From G963665925 sp050596425 (GTDB taxonomy: Bacteria > Bacillota > Clostridia > Peptostreptococcales > Acidaminobacteraceae), in NCBI RefSeq assembly GCF_050596425.1, contig NZ_CP192292.1, forward strand, positions 3,472,001-3,536,000: a stretch of 64,000 nt of DNA. The letters run 5' to 3'. The position numbers and the translations under genes were made by a program. The notes beneath the pieces were generated by a model. That model was not told the DNA's origin. It ran no database searches and saw only the letters and a list, made by a program, of their open reading frames with translations. Positions 8,244 to 17,565 of the stretch are shown here, piece by piece (position 1 is the first letter of the stretch; each line of letters opens with the position of its first letter).

Positions 8244-9689
8244 TTAGTAATCTTCAATTCGTCTCAGCTCAAATCCACGTGAGCTATGATCAATATATCC
8301 ACCTCTATAATCAAGCAATTTCAGTACTATCCTATTAATTGTTGTTCTTACTATGAGTAAATTATTAATAGTCTTATATTCCGAGCCAGACTTTTTGCTC
8401 ATTCCATGATGAATAAGTGCATTTCTAGCACCAATCGCCTTCTTAATTTTGGGGGAAAACTCCAAACCGAGAGTTATGAAAAACTGCTCATATGTTTTTC
8501 CAATGCTAACACGATTTGATCCCTTAATCTTCGACAATACTACATCAATATCTTTTAGTTCATTATAATTTGACTCGATATGCTCACTAATATAGTCGTA
8601 AATCAATTTAAAATCATCATTAGGAATATAAGTTTGCTCAATAGACTCCATATAACTCTTTATGAAAATTTCTAGACCACTTACTAATGTAGGTAGTTGC
8701 AATGATATGAAGTGATCTCTCGAAATCCAATATCTCCACAACAATTCGTCAATTCTAGTTTTCTTTCTTAGTTCAACAAATTTCAGTAAAGATTCTTTAA
8801 AATTTTCGACTAGTTTGTATTTTTCGTTTAAGGGATATGGATCACCAATAAATATCTCTTCTTCAATTGATAAGAACTTTCTATCTGTTGGAAATATTGG
8901 ATTAATAGATTCCAAAAGTAATATTTCCGACTTTGAATTTAAGTAACTAGACCCCACTTGAATTAATGGTTTACCAAGGTAAAGTGATAGAACGGAACTA
9001 ACTGATGTTCTTATCTCCTCATTCAGTTGAGAATTATCAGTCTTTGAAACATATGTTACCGATAGAGGTCTGAACTCATTTATGTCATTTCGATCAATTA
9101 CTATACATTTTTCAACGTATATGTCCCAATCATTTATATTAAATGACATAAAGTTACATGGAGATCCGCTTACTTTTTTTAGAAAGTAACTAGACTTGTA
9201 TTCACCTCTAGTGATCTCAACAACTCTTTCATCTTTTCTATCAGAGTATTCATTTAATAGGTATGTATGATTAGGTGCATTAATGAACCAATCTTTAACC
9301 ACCGAAACATTACCTTCATTTTTAGCTTCAGACCTTATATTCCGAATGTTAAGCTCAATTATTGACTCAGTTTTCTCGCCAATACTTATAGTGTTAATAA
9401 TTTCTCCGAAATACACTTCGGGAAGTTCATAGACTCCTCCACCATTTTCATCCCAACCTCTTATACTAATTGACTGAATAACATCACCAGTTTGCATACT
9501 TTGATACTTGTCAATTACATCATTGAGATTTAAACCAGTTAAGGTTCCTACAATCCTATACTCAGAGTTTCTTTTGATTGAGATTTTAACACTAAAATCA
9601 TTTAATTCAATACCAGCTATATTCACATATCTCGTAAGTAATAATTCATCATCTAGTAATTCCCATTCTTGACCAAAGTAGTGATTCAC
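8244..9689 (-). CDS. HEPN-like domain protein, possible defence factor, cassette C25
   Basis: This protein of about 481 residues has a C-terminal helical region containing ARNALIHHG, which fits the RNase motif Rx4-6H of HEPN domains. The larger N-terminal part is mixed alpha/beta and resembles in layout the ApeA-type proteins, in which an N-terminal sensing region precedes a HEPN nuclease; that family link is tentative. I chose the GTG at 9689 because GGAGG lies 5 bases upstream in frame. The longer reading frame would start inside the attC at 9714. It is a single-gene cassette. A role in abortive phage defence is inference. Confidence 0.65.
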   Translation of the reverse strand: MNHYFGQEWELLDDELLLTRYVNIAGIELNDFSVKISIKRNSEYRIVGTLTGLNLNDVIDKYQSMQTGDVIQSISIRGWDENGGGVYELPEVYFGEIINTISIGEKTESIIELNIRNIRSEAKNEGNVSVVKDWFINAPNHTYLLNEYSDRKDERVVEITRGEYKSSYFLKKVSGSPCNFMSFNINDWDIYVEKCIVIDRNDINEFRPLSVTYVSKTDNSQLNEEIRTSVSSVLSLYLGKPLIQVGSSYLNSKSEILLLESINPIFPTDRKFLSIEEEIFIGDPYPLNEKYKLVENFKESLLKFVELRKKTRIDELLWRYWISRDHFISLQLPTLVSGLEIFIKSYMESIEQTYIPNDDFKLIYDYISEHIESNYNELKDIDVVLSKIKGSNRVSIGKTYEQFFITLGLEFSPKIKKAIGARNALIHHGMSKKSGSEYKTINNLLIVRTTINRIVLKLLDYRGGYIDHSSRGFELRRIEDY

Positions 9690-9713
9690 ATTGACCTCCA
9701 ATTTTATGCACTC

Positions 9714-9839
9714 TAACGTTCCCATGGTTCAAGATCGTTCCCCACTTTATATATACGCTTCTATATTTTAACATAAGAGACTAATTAAAAATTCCCCAAT
9801 TCGTATAATACGAGGGGAATGTCTGGAACCACTGTGTTA
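9714..9839 (-). other. attC site of cassette C24
   Basis: Class II, nearly identical to 7143-7268 and 32384-32509. All three of these sites belong to type A non-coding cassettes, so the body and its attC travel together. Confidence 0.85.
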
Positions 9840-10672
9840 GATGGCGTTGCCTAAATGATGTATTGAAGTATAGTAAACCAACAGACTCATTTAGTGAGAT
9901 GTCGAATTACATTAAGATACCTAGCACGTAAATGTCTTGGACACTTCTCAGCGGAATATTACCACTTCCTATTTAATGCAATGCGCCAAGTATAAAATAC
10001 TTTCATTCAAGGAAACCAACCCTCATAGTAAATATGGAGCTGTGTACTCTGATCACAGATAATTGGCACTGTAAAATTCAAAACTAACTTCAGCCGTTCT
10101 AATTTAAAAGAATCATTTCTCTCCTCACAACCAGGCTTGTTCAAACTGAATTCAGCGCTGCTTTTGAGTGTTCTCTCAGACTACCAGTGCTTGCTCACTT
10201 TTCGTATAAGGCGATTTTCGATTTCAAGTTGCATTTTGAATACTAGTCATTTAGTGAAAGCTATAAGGCCTAAAACTTAATAGTATAATGTCATTACTGG
10301 CTCAAACTCTTACATACTAATATCAAAGTTCAGACGGAGGCCGAAGTCAAAAGGAATCCTAATTTAGAGACCTCACAGCCCCAGATGCAATTTGAAGGAC
10401 GAAAACCGTGGAGCCTTCAGTCTATATTAATGAGTACAATGAACTCATATGCCAACTTAGTTCGTTGCAAGCATATACTTATTAAGTGAAATGCAGTCAG
10501 ATAAACATTATCCTCTCAACGTATTCAAAGCGCTGAATTTTGTTTGAAAGAACAAGGCTCTAATGCAAAATAATGAACTCCTACCCATAGTGAGGCGGTA
10601 ATGCTCAGCCTATAGCAACATTAACGTGCCAATTAAACTAACTGCTTAAACTTAAACGTAGATAATGCCAAC
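9840..10672 (-). repeat. Non-coding type A cassette body, C24
   Basis: This 833-bp body is closely similar to 7269-8099 and 32510-33344. Stops are spread through all frames and no frame is shared by the copies. Nothing else is recognised inside it. Confidence 0.8.
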
Positions 10673-10796
10673 TAACGTTCCCACGGTTCACGCTCGTTCG
10701 CCTTTTATTGCAATACTTTCAGCTATTTCAGAGCATGAAGCTGGCATAATCACGAAACTCATCACCACAGGCGAATGGCGGGACACCGCTGTGTTA
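10673..10796 (-). other. attC site of cassette C23
   Basis: Class I arms CGGTTCACGCTCGTTCGCC and GGCGAATGGCGGGACACCG, ending CTGTGTTAAGT. Confidence 0.87.
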
Positions 10797-10879
10797 AGTG
10801 ATGATTTTCAAGCCTTACATCACCATAATTTTTATATTATAATTGTATTATACTGTAAATAGACGGGAGGTTTATAACT

Positions 10880-11485
10880 ATGAAACATAGCCGCAAATCA
10901 AAGTATAAAATTGATATAAAAGGTGATAACAATTCACTAGATCTTAGTGTTACTAAAAATGAAAAAAATAACGAAATAACCTTTTCAAATGAGTTTAAAC
11001 ATGAGGAGAATTTGGCTGATTTCAATAAAAGAATGGATAAAGCTGCCACTATCATAACTATTATCACTTTTATTGCATCAATAACTAGCTATCTCCATGG
11101 TCTAATTAAAGACAACTTCTCAAGTAATCATAAGATTTTCATAGCCATTTGCGCTTTCTTCATGTTCTTGACTATTGGTCTTTACTTGTATCATAGAGTC
11201 TTCTTCAATTTTAGAAAGTCTATTAAATTCGGCCCTGATTACACGCGAGTCATTCGTGGCGATAAGATTCTCTCATATGAGTTATCTGCAAAGTGCTTAA
11301 AATGTGATGGAAAAGTAGAACTGAAAAAAGCAACATATCAAAGAAATGATAAAACTCATACAACAGTAATTGGAGTTTGTAACAAATCTACTCATCAAAC
11401 TAAGCATTATTATGATTTTGATGATATAACTAACACTGGCGTTTTATTAGATCAAACTCAGGCAAGAATATACTCAGTTATATAA
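10880..11485 (+). CDS. Two-TM protein with cytosolic Cys-rich tail, cassette C23
   Basis: This 201-residue protein runs against the array direction. Residues 1-50 are polar and basic at the start. Two hydrophobic segments lie at about 54-74 and 87-107. The C-terminal part (about 115-201) contains CLKC at about 140-143 and a later Cys, which may form a small metal site. GGGAGG lies before the ATG, and AT-rich -10-like sequences lie in 10830-10860, so it probably has its own promoter. I do not recognise the family. The N-terminal soluble, two-TM, C-terminal soluble layout is seen in some membrane effectors, but no function is claimed. Confidence 0.7.
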   Translation: MKHSRKSKYKIDIKGDNNSLDLSVTKNEKNNEITFSNEFKHEENLADFNKRMDKAATIITIITFIASITSYLHGLIKDNFSSNHKIFIAICAFFMFLTIGLYLYHRVFFNFRKSIKFGPDYTRVIRGDKILSYELSAKCLKCDGKVELKKATYQRNDKTHTTVIGVCNKSTHQTKHYYDFDDITNTGVLLDQTQARIYSVI

Positions 11486-11508
11486 TTGACTGCTTGAAAA
11501 TTTTCACT

Positions 11509-11636
11509 TAACGTTCCCACGGTTCACGCTCGTTCGCCCTCTTATTGCAACACATTCAATCTTGAATAAACGTTTCACCGCGGAACATTCAGAAACTCAG
11601 TTACCACAGGGCGAATGGCGGGACACCGCTGTGTTA
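11509..11636 (-). other. attC site of cassette C22
   Basis: Class I arms, with CGGTTCACGCTCGTTCGCCC and GGGCGAATGGCGGGACACCG. The right edge is GTTATGG. Confidence 0.87.
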
Positions 11637-11672
11637 TGGGTAGTAAAAAACGTCTTCAAACATGTACACCAT

Positions 11673-11701
11673 TTGACTATATAACATATACGTTATATAA
11701 T
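11673..11701 (+). promoter_or_regulatory. Promoter and operator of the toxin-antitoxin pair
   Basis: A -35 TTGACT and a -10 TATAAT are separated by 17 bp. The spacer holds an inverted repeat, ATATAAC-6 nt-GTTATAT (11679-11698), overlapping the -10. This placement suits autorepression by the HTH antitoxin. Confidence 0.8.
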
Positions 11702-11724
11702 TACACTATAAAAGAGGTGATTTA

Positions 11725-12075
11725 GTGTTCGAAATAATCTATTATCATAAAGATGGTCAATGTCCAATACTCGACTTTCTTATGAAACTTCCTAAGAAGG
11801 ATCGTGCTAAAATTCTACGAGAAGTTGACCTTCTACAAGACTTCGGGCTACAACTTGGTATGCCACATGTTAAAAAGATGAAGGGCACTGATGACCTATG
11901 GGAGCTTCGTGTCAAACAAGGTTCTGATAATTACCGTATTTTCTACTTCACTCTGAAAGCAAAAAGATTTGTTCTTTTACACGCTTTCCAGAAAAAATCT
12001 CAAAAGACTCCAAAGAAGGATATTGAGATCGCTGAACATAGAAAAACTGATTTTCTTGAAAGAGGTGAGTACTAA
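11725..12075 (+). CDS. RelE/HigB-family (Gp49-like) toxin, cassette C22
   Basis: This 116-residue basic protein fits the HigB/Gp49-like branch of RelE-type ribosome-dependent mRNA interferases. Seen features are the opening FEIIYYHKDG, a helical KDRAKILREVDLL, then LWELRVKQGSDNYRIFYF, which carries the conserved LxELR and YRIFY strands, and VLLHAFQKKSQKTPKKDIE near the end. It starts at GTG after AGAGGTG. The toxin-first order and one-base overlap with the antitoxin are usual for HigBA-type loci. It runs against the array and has its own promoter, as toxin-antitoxin cassettes commonly do. Confidence 0.9.
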   Translation: MFEIIYYHKDGQCPILDFLMKLPKKDRAKILREVDLLQDFGLQLGMPHVKKMKGTDDLWELRVKQGSDNYRIFYFTLKAKRFVLLHAFQKKSQKTPKKDIEIAEHRKTDFLERGEY

Positions 12076-12344
12076 TGCGTCATGAAGATATTAAGAAACT
12101 CCTACTTGAAGACGATGAAACTAAACGTGAGTATGATGCACTTGAACCAATCTACACAATAACAAAAGAAATTATAAAACTACGCCTTGATAAAGGATTA
12201 ACTCAAAAAGATCTTGCTGAAATTGTTGGAACAAAACAATCAGCTATATCTAGGCTAGAGAGCGGATCTTACAATCCTAGTTTTGAGTTTCTTTCTAAAG
12301 TTGCACATGCTCTAGGAAAAGAACTTCATATTACATTCAGTTAG
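12075..12344 (+). CDS. XRE-family HTH antitoxin, cassette C22
   Basis: This 89-residue protein is a HigA-type antitoxin. A Cro/C1-type helix-turn-helix covers about residues 32-85: IKLRLDKGLTQKDLAEIVGTKQSAISRLE. Its ATG overlaps the toxin stop (TAATG), implying coupled translation. It should neutralise the toxin and repress the operon through the inverted repeat at 11679-11698. Such pairs stabilise large cassette arrays against deletion, which is known from Vibrio integrons. Confidence 0.92.
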   Translation: MRHEDIKKLLLEDDETKREYDALEPIYTITKEIIKLRLDKGLTQKDLAEIVGTKQSAISRLESGSYNPSFEFLSKVAHALGKELHITFS

Positions 12345-12368
12345 TCGGCTTAACAGTCGACTTTTTTT
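12343..12368 (+). terminator. Rho-independent terminator after toxin-antitoxin operon
   Basis: AGTCG and CGACT form a stem (extendable by two pairs) followed by seven T residues. It overlaps the antitoxin stop codon. Confidence 0.75.
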
Positions 12369-12394
12369 GTCATTACTCAGTTTTTTATTTCCCA

Positions 12395-12550
12395 TAACGC
12401 CTGGACAGTTCCCGGCGCGTCCCTGGCGACTTTTTTGCACTCGCACTATTAACTATTCTAGCTTCATTCACCATTTCCTTCCATCACGCCACATAAAAAG
12501 AACCCTCGCAAAAAGGGTGACTGGGTTTAGTGCTGGGAACTGCTCTGTTA
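12395..12550 (-). other. attC site of cassette C21
   Basis: Class IV, 156 bp. The left arm has CAGTTCCCGGCGCGTCC after the spacer GCCTGGA, the right arm GTGCTGGGAACTG before CTCT and GTTA. The spacers are still 7 and 4 nt although their sequence differs. Confidence 0.85.
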
Positions 12551-12917
12551 TATGGCGGACAATGACGTCCTTTTATTCATTCGCTTTATTAACCATGCTG
12601 CTTTGCGACTTAGTTTTAGCAATTCCGTTGATGAAACAATTTGTACTTAGCAAGCTCATTAAAATTTTCTCAGATCAAGCAAAGCAGTTGAGCTTCTTTT
12701 CGTTATATGATCGTGACATGTTTCTACTAAAATTCAGACCCTAATTTGTTTAATTTAGCGAATGACATTTTGCAAAACTACACCCTGTCAGATTACTGGT
12801 GAACTCTATTCAAGGCTACACACTGTGATAAAATCCCGTAAACTTAACGAAAAGTAGCGATAAGCTAATTCTTAACACACATGTCTCTAACCGCTCTGAC
12901 CAGTCATTTCTGCCTTA
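12551..12917 (-). repeat. Non-coding type B cassette body, C21
   Basis: This 367-bp body recurs at 18736-19102 and 19641-20007. A + strand frame crossing from the attC looks open, but almost all differences between copies change the amino acid and one copy has a stop. No gene is supported. Confidence 0.8.
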
Positions 12918-13045
12918 TAACGTTTCCACGGTTCACGGTCGTTCGCCCATTTAGTACAACGCATTAAACGTCGTATAACTATTTCACCGCGGAACACTCT
13001 CAAATTAAGTATCCACCAGGCGAATGGCGGGACACCGCTGTGTTA
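12918..13045 (-). other. attC site of cassette C20
   Basis: Class I, with spacer GTTTCCA instead of GTTCCCA. Arms CGGTTCACGGTCGTTCGCC and GGCGAATGGCGGGACACCG. Confidence 0.87.
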
Positions 13046-13081
13046 TATGGAGTATTTCCAGCTTTTTATAAAAATTAAGGC

Positions 13082-14452
13082 TTACTTTACGTTTTCAATT
13101 AATCCATAGCCTTCAGAAAACTCATTTAGATACTCGCCAACTTTTGCTTTATATATAACATTTCCCTCAATACTTAAATACATTTGCTCGCTATTCTTAG
13201 TTGCAACTACTACACCATTATTTATGCTAGACATAATCTCATAATTCATATCTGTAATAATTTCACCATCTAAACCTACTATCCCATATCCAGTTAATGA
13301 TTTCACAACAATGCTATTTTCTTCAACAGGCAATATCACTTCTAGATAATTCTCTTGTTCCAAATAGGTTTTGTATATATCAGCAAGATAGAACTCTCCT
13401 GATGATTTTTGCAATACTATGTGTGCGCCACTCCTTCCAGTAAAATTATCTGAAAATGTTTGTATTACATTCCCATAAAGATCATGATATTTAGTAGTCT
13501 CTAATTCTTTCGAATTTGACACTAGAAAATTATAACCAACATCAACGTATTCTTCACTGATTTCGCATACCTTCGTCTTTAACCGTGGTCCATATAATGC
13601 ATATTTAACTTCAGTCTGATCATCCATGTAATATTCAACCTTTATGAGCATAAGTCCATTTTCTGATCTATCTATTCTAATTCTACCGACTTTTGTGTGG
13701 ATATCTGGTGGACCATTTGTTGACACTGCACCAAAGTTGAAATATTGATCTTTCACTATTTCCCTTAACTTAGGGCTAATATATGTAATGACGGTCTTAT
13801 TTGTTTCAATAAGAGTATCTCCGTTTAAATCCATCAAACCTTGTACACTTTCGTTGTCCGAGTATGAAATGCATTCTTCTTCATTTTCAAATGATAAAGT
13901 AGGATACATTGGATCCATCAATTTATCTGTAATCGAATTGTAGAAACCATATTTTTTTTGGTTTTCTAGTAAATACAACGCTGGATGAACTTGATATATA
14001 CCATCATATTTTGCACTCAAAACTATTCCTGTATTATTACATAAACCATACTTCTGCTTACTATTACTGAAAAAAGTTTCAACTGATTGTTCTTTATCAT
14101 AGTTCTCGTCAATTAGGTCATTCACTATTTCTCCTATTTTATCAATAATCACATTCGTATCATTTAACATTTTGACATAGGCATAACCTTCTATGAAATC
14201 TGTAGCTCTCTTATATTTTGGTTCTATAACGACATCGCCGTTGGTATTGATGTAACCATATAACCCGTTTAATTTTACTCTTGCTAAAGAACTACTGAAT
14301 GATCTAACATCATCATATTCTTCAAAAGACAAAATTACCTTTCCTTTTGAATCAACAAACTTATATATATTACTCGATTCTTCATCAGCATAAGTTATGA
14401 AACTGCTGATAACCAGAATCATTATAGATAATATAGTTAACTTAAATTTCAT
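13082..14452 (-). CDS. Exported WG-repeat protein, cassette C20
   Basis: This 456-residue protein begins with a signal peptide (MKFKLTILSIMILVISSFITYA, probable cleavage after residue 22). It contains repeated segments of WG-repeat type: GLYGYINTNGDVVIEPKY at about 63-80, KYGLCNNTGIVLSAKYDGI at about 133-151, KYGFYNSITDKLMDP, and GYGIVGLDGEIITDMNYE near residues 390-407. WG-repeat domains form beta structures of unclear role. It is probably outside the cell or at its surface. AAAGGA precedes the ATG. It is a single-gene cassette. Confidence 0.8.
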   Translation of the reverse strand: MKFKLTILSIMILVISSFITYADEESSNIYKFVDSKGKVILSFEEYDDVRSFSSSLARVKLNGLYGYINTNGDVVIEPKYKRATDFIEGYAYVKMLNDTNVIIDKIGEIVNDLIDENYDKEQSVETFFSNSKQKYGLCNNTGIVLSAKYDGIYQVHPALYLLENQKKYGFYNSITDKLMDPMYPTLSFENEEECISYSDNESVQGLMDLNGDTLIETNKTVITYISPKLREIVKDQYFNFGAVSTNGPPDIHTKVGRIRIDRSENGLMLIKVEYYMDDQTEVKYALYGPRLKTKVCEISEEYVDVGYNFLVSNSKELETTKYHDLYGNVIQTFSDNFTGRSGAHIVLQKSSGEFYLADIYKTYLEQENYLEVILPVEENSIVVKSLTGYGIVGLDGEIITDMNYEIMSSINNGVVVATKNSEQMYLSIEGNVIYKAKVGEYLNEFSEGYGLIENVK

Positions 14453-14496
14453 AGCGAATCCTTTCTAAAACACTCACTTGCTGGTAATATTCCATA

Positions 14497-14624
14497 TAAC
14501 GTTCCCACGGTTCACGGTCGTGCGCCCACTTATTGCAACATGTTCAATGTCGCATAAACATTTCACTTCGGAACATTCATAAACTCAATAATCTCAGGGC
14601 GAATGGCGGGACACCGCTGTGTTA
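14497..14624 (-). other. attC site of cassette C19
   Basis: Class I variant (CGGTTCACGGTCGTGCGCCC / GGGCGAATGGCGGGACACCG), right edge GTTATAT. Confidence 0.87.
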
Positions 14625-14667
14625 TATGCTGAAATTACAATACTTCGTGGCATAAAATAGATAATAT

Positions 14668-14997
14668 CTACAAAATCTTTCTACACAAATAAAATCTAAG
14701 CACTTTTTCTGAGATAAAGGTAATTAATAAAAATACAAATACGATATTGCTTATAAATGGCTCACCATAGTGAGCTCTAGAAAATATTTCACTATAAATG
14801 AAAAAACCTATTACTAAATCTGTACTAAAGTCTATTGCTCTAAATCTATTAGTGGTATTCATTATTGCACTCATTTCATAATGATTTGTCCACCTTTGAT
14901 TCTTGACATATTGACCAATTTGAACAAAAGCTTTGCTAATGAATATCAATGGAAATGCTAAGAGCATGATTTTTAGTATATGAGGTAGATTAATCAT
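14668..14997 (-). CDS. Small membrane protein, cassette C19
   Basis: This 109-residue protein has about three hydrophobic segments, near residues 6-24, 58-74 and 83-101 from the chosen start. I chose the ATG at 14997 because AGGAG lies 7 bases upstream; the longer frame starts at GTG inside the attC at 15040. It is not recognised. The protein ends in a short basic tail (RFYLCRKIL). It belongs to the set of small membrane proteins common in this array. Confidence 0.6.
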   Translation of the reverse strand: MINLPHILKIMLLAFPLIFISKAFVQIGQYVKNQRWTNHYEMSAIMNTTNRFRAIDFSTDLVIGFFIYSEIFSRAHYGEPFISNIVFVFLLITFISEKVLRFYLCRKIL

Positions 14998-15039
14998 ATT
15001 TGGCTCCTTACTCACAGTGAACATTGGAATTTTTGCATA

Positions 15040-15165
15040 TAACGTTCCCACGGTTCACGCTTGTTCGCCTGTAATTCCAATACATTCAGCTTATTCTAAA
15101 CGCAGAAATTCATAACAACATTGACTCTGTCTCCACCAGGCGAATGGCGGGACACCGCTGTGTTA
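15040..15165 (-). other. attC site of cassette C18
   Basis: Class I arms CGGTTCACGCTTGTTCGCC and GGCGAATGGCGGGACACCG. Confidence 0.87.
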
Positions 15166-15319
15166 TGTGGTGTTTTTTTCGTACTAATACACTTAACTTA
15201 TTAGATGACTGATACATGAACTTCCTAATACGTCCTACCAATAACTTTATAACCATATGCCCTAAGCGATAATACTCTGCTAAAATCAATGAAGCGAAAA
15301 ACTTAAATTGTGGTAATAA

Positions 15320-16126
15320 TTAATCCAGTTCAAATAGAATTCTCTTATAGAGATTTTGACTTTCTTTATCGTGAGCAAGTGTATCTATTACTAAATCTGT
15401 CGCTGCTTTCTTCTTATTTAGCTTAAGCAATAGTGTACATGCAAATTTTAGCCAGTAGAATCTAAGCTGGTTTAGTGTTTTAAACTGCCAATTCCATGTC
15501 ATAAATTCAACAGTTGTAGCATCACAATCTGAGCAATTATTCACTATATTGAATACTGAGTATTTCCAGTGGTAATGTCTAATTTTCTTTTCAATATTTC
15601 TATCAAAAAGTTTATGATCTTTGTTTAGAATCAATACATCCTTCAGCAAAATCTCACATAACTCCATAAAGTCAATATTGAACACGTCTCCTTTAAAGTC
15701 ATCAAAATAGTCATGTCTATTAATAGATATATATTCAGACATTAATGCAGATGATGAATAATATATATTCCTTGAAATATGTTCGATTACTTCATTTTCA
15801 ATATCGCTCTCACTAATATTGTCTTTTACATCATGACCTCTACGAAATGCTGTCTTAACATCGAAGTATCCAAACAGTTTATTTACTAATGGTAAATACA
15901 GCATTTGAAACCTTTTCCGCTCAAACGCCTCTCGTTCTTGCCTTGTTGAGAAATAGTATGTTCCACTTATATACACTAAAGTTACTATTAGTGTATATAC
16001 TGATGCATATAGTGGATTACTTAAGTTCCCAAAAAAGGCTTGTATTTTGGGGAACACCACATCGCGATAAATATACAAATTAACAACTAGTAGCATTACA
16101 AGAATTTGCTCTTTTCTTCTTAACAT
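15320..16126 (-). CDS. Hypothetical protein with N-terminal membrane segments, cassette C18
   Basis: This 268-residue protein is not recognised. Two hydrophobic segments lie at about 9-26 and 38-58, followed by a charged linker and a helical cytosolic part of about 200 residues. That part contains NNCSDCDATTVEF near 196-208 and several His and Cys residues. AGAGGTG precedes the ATG. Between its stop and the attC lie about 150 bp without an open frame. Two TM helices followed by a long soluble domain could mark a membrane-bound effector or sensor, but there is no motif to support one. Confidence 0.65.
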   Translation of the reverse strand: MLRRKEQILVMLLVVNLYIYRDVVFPKIQAFFGNLSNPLYASVYTLIVTLVYISGTYYFSTRQEREAFERKRFQMLYLPLVNKLFGYFDVKTAFRRGHDVKDNISESDIENEVIEHISRNIYYSSSALMSEYISINRHDYFDDFKGDVFNIDFMELCEILLKDVLILNKDHKLFDRNIEKKIRHYHWKYSVFNIVNNCSDCDATTVEFMTWNWQFKTLNQLRFYWLKFACTLLLKLNKKKAATDLVIDTLAHDKESQNLYKRILFELD

Positions 16127-16182
16127 GTTTCACCTCTAAAAATTCTACATTCCGATTACCATACTTCGAAAAATATGCCACA

Positions 16183-16309
16183 TAACGTTCCCACGGTTCA
16201 CGCTCGTTCGCCTGCTATTGCAACACTTTCAGCTTAGTCACAGTCACTTATTGCGTAACCGTCTTAAACTTCGTCACCACCAGGCGAATGGCGGGACACC
16301 GATGTGTTA
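16183..16309 (-). other. attC site of cassette C17
   Basis: Class I. It differs from the attC at 22784-22910 by one base over 127, though the two cassettes carry unrelated genes. The right edge is GTTAGGT (perfect GTTRRRY). Confidence 0.87.
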
Positions 16310-16339
16310 GGTGATGCTTAAAAAATACGTCTACCACAT

Positions 16340-16642
16340 TTACTTTTTCTCAATATAGAAAAGCTTAGAACTGATCGTTATCGGAATATAATTCACTATA
16401 TGAAACACAAGTATACTCAAGAAAACTATTTGAACCGGTGGCTCAAGTAAATAGGATAGTGCTCCTGATAATATTAGACACAATGAGCTTAATAGTCCAA
16501 ATTGAAATTGTAGATCGTAGAATTTTTCATCAATGACATTCTCAATCCTATAACTATTGTAAAAGTTTAGTTTCTTTCTAACTTTTATTGAATGAACTCC
16601 AAATATCAATCCGAAAACTAGTAAGATCAAATCTAATGCCAT
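16340..16642 (-). CDS. Small membrane protein, paralogue of 17725-18027, cassette C17
   Basis: This protein of about 100 residues has three hydrophobic segments (near 1-17, 46-63 and 69-90) and a basic C-terminus ending EKK. The start at 16642 is preceded by GGAG 8 bases upstream; a GTG three codons earlier overlaps that site. Its product differs at about nine positions from that of 17725-18027, so the reading frame has been maintained after duplication, which supports it as a real gene. Function unknown. Confidence 0.7.
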   Translation of the reverse strand: MALDLILLVFGLIFGVHSIKVRKKLNFYNSYRIENVIDEKFYDLQFQFGLLSSLCLILSGALSYLLEPPVQIVFLSILVFHIVNYIPITISSKLFYIEKK

Positions 16643-16671
16643 TCTTCTCACTCCATTTTTAAAGTTTTACC

Positions 16672-16800
16672 TAACGTTCCCACGGTTCACGGTCGTGCGC
16701 TCGAATCTTCACAACATTTGCGGATGTCGGGAATATTCTGAAACACCTGTTCAAAGCTAAATTTCTATTCACTCGGCGCATGGCGGGTACCGCTGTGTTA
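16672..16800 (-). other. attC site of cassette C16
   Basis: Class V. Arms CGGTTCACGGTCGTGCGC and GGCGCATGGCGGGTACCG. The left edge ACCTAAC is a perfect RYYYAAC. It matches 19103-19231. Confidence 0.85.
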
Positions 16801-17053
16801 TGTATTGTTCAAGGCCAGATTATCATTCTCACGCTAACTGATTTTGCTCGCCAGTAAAACTCACTAATATCTTTGATTTTTCAATTCTGCTTTTCATAAC
16901 AGTGATATGCATGTTTACCACAATACTAAATAGAGTCATTTTCCAATTAAAATATTCTATTTAGAACACTCGACATAGCTCTCCATGCTCTAATTCTATG
17001 TTCACAACTAGCTTAATATACTTCTATGCTGAGACTTGGTCTTGAATTTTACA
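16801..17053 (-). repeat. Non-coding type C cassette body, C16
   Basis: This is a 253-bp body repeated at 19232-19484 with few differences. No open frame of useful size is present on either strand. It is one of the shortest cassettes here. Confidence 0.8.
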
Positions 17054-17179
17054 TAACGTTCCCACGGTTCAAGACGTGCGCCTATTCCAAACAAAACTCC
17101 AATACGTCGTATAAACATTTATCGCCGGAACATTCTGTAACCTTAGTTTCCCAAGCGCATGTTTGGAACCGCTGTGTTA
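17054..17179 (-). other. attC site of cassette C15
   Basis: Arms CGGTTCAAGACGTGCGCC and GCGCATGTTTGGAACCG pair; spacers are again 7 and 4 nt. Right edge GTTATAT. Confidence 0.85.
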
Positions 17180-17214
17180 TATGATTGCTTTGACGGCTTA
17201 ATTTCTTTAACTTT

Positions 17215-17502
17215 CTAGCTACCTTTAATTGCAGCTAAAATATCCTTCCGCTCATCCATTGTTACAAAATATAATTGAACAGCATCATACATTTCACCCG
17301 AAATAGTTTTAAATTTAATATGCCAACTAAGATGATCTTGAGTAGTATTGCTATTTTTGAACCAATCTACATACTCTACTATTTCACCAACAGGAAATTC
17401 TTTTTCTTTGCCCCATTCAAACTCTTCACCAAATTTACATGCGACAAAATGGTTAATAATAACTATTTGATCTCCTATTTGTGCTTCGGATATTACACTC
17501 AT
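17215..17502 (-). CDS. Small hypothetical protein, cassette C15
   Basis: This 95-residue soluble protein has no signal or membrane segment and is not recognised. It is mildly acidic with many beta-prone stretches (IGDQIVIINHF, WHIKFKTISGEMYDAVQLYFVTM). GGAGA lies before the ATG. It is the only frame of its cassette. It ends in a short basic helix (DERKDILAAIKGS). Confidence 0.6.
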   Translation of the reverse strand: MSVISEAQIGDQIVIINHFVACKFGEEFEWGKEKEFPVGEIVEYVDWFKNSNTTQDHLSWHIKFKTISGEMYDAVQLYFVTMDERKDILAAIKGS

Positions 17503-17565
17503 ATATTGTCTCCAAACTCACAGTTCTTCTATTATTTAAATAATAACTTAGTCAAAGCTTTCATA

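Noticed and set aside
9690..9725. Earlier start for the HEPN-like protein
   Set aside because: It would begin inside the attC; the GTG at 9689 has GGAGG at a proper distance.
12367..12744. 125-codon + strand frame over attC and type B body
   Set aside because: It crosses the attC, lacks a ribosome binding site, and its counterparts differ mostly by amino-acid changes, with a stop in the third copy.
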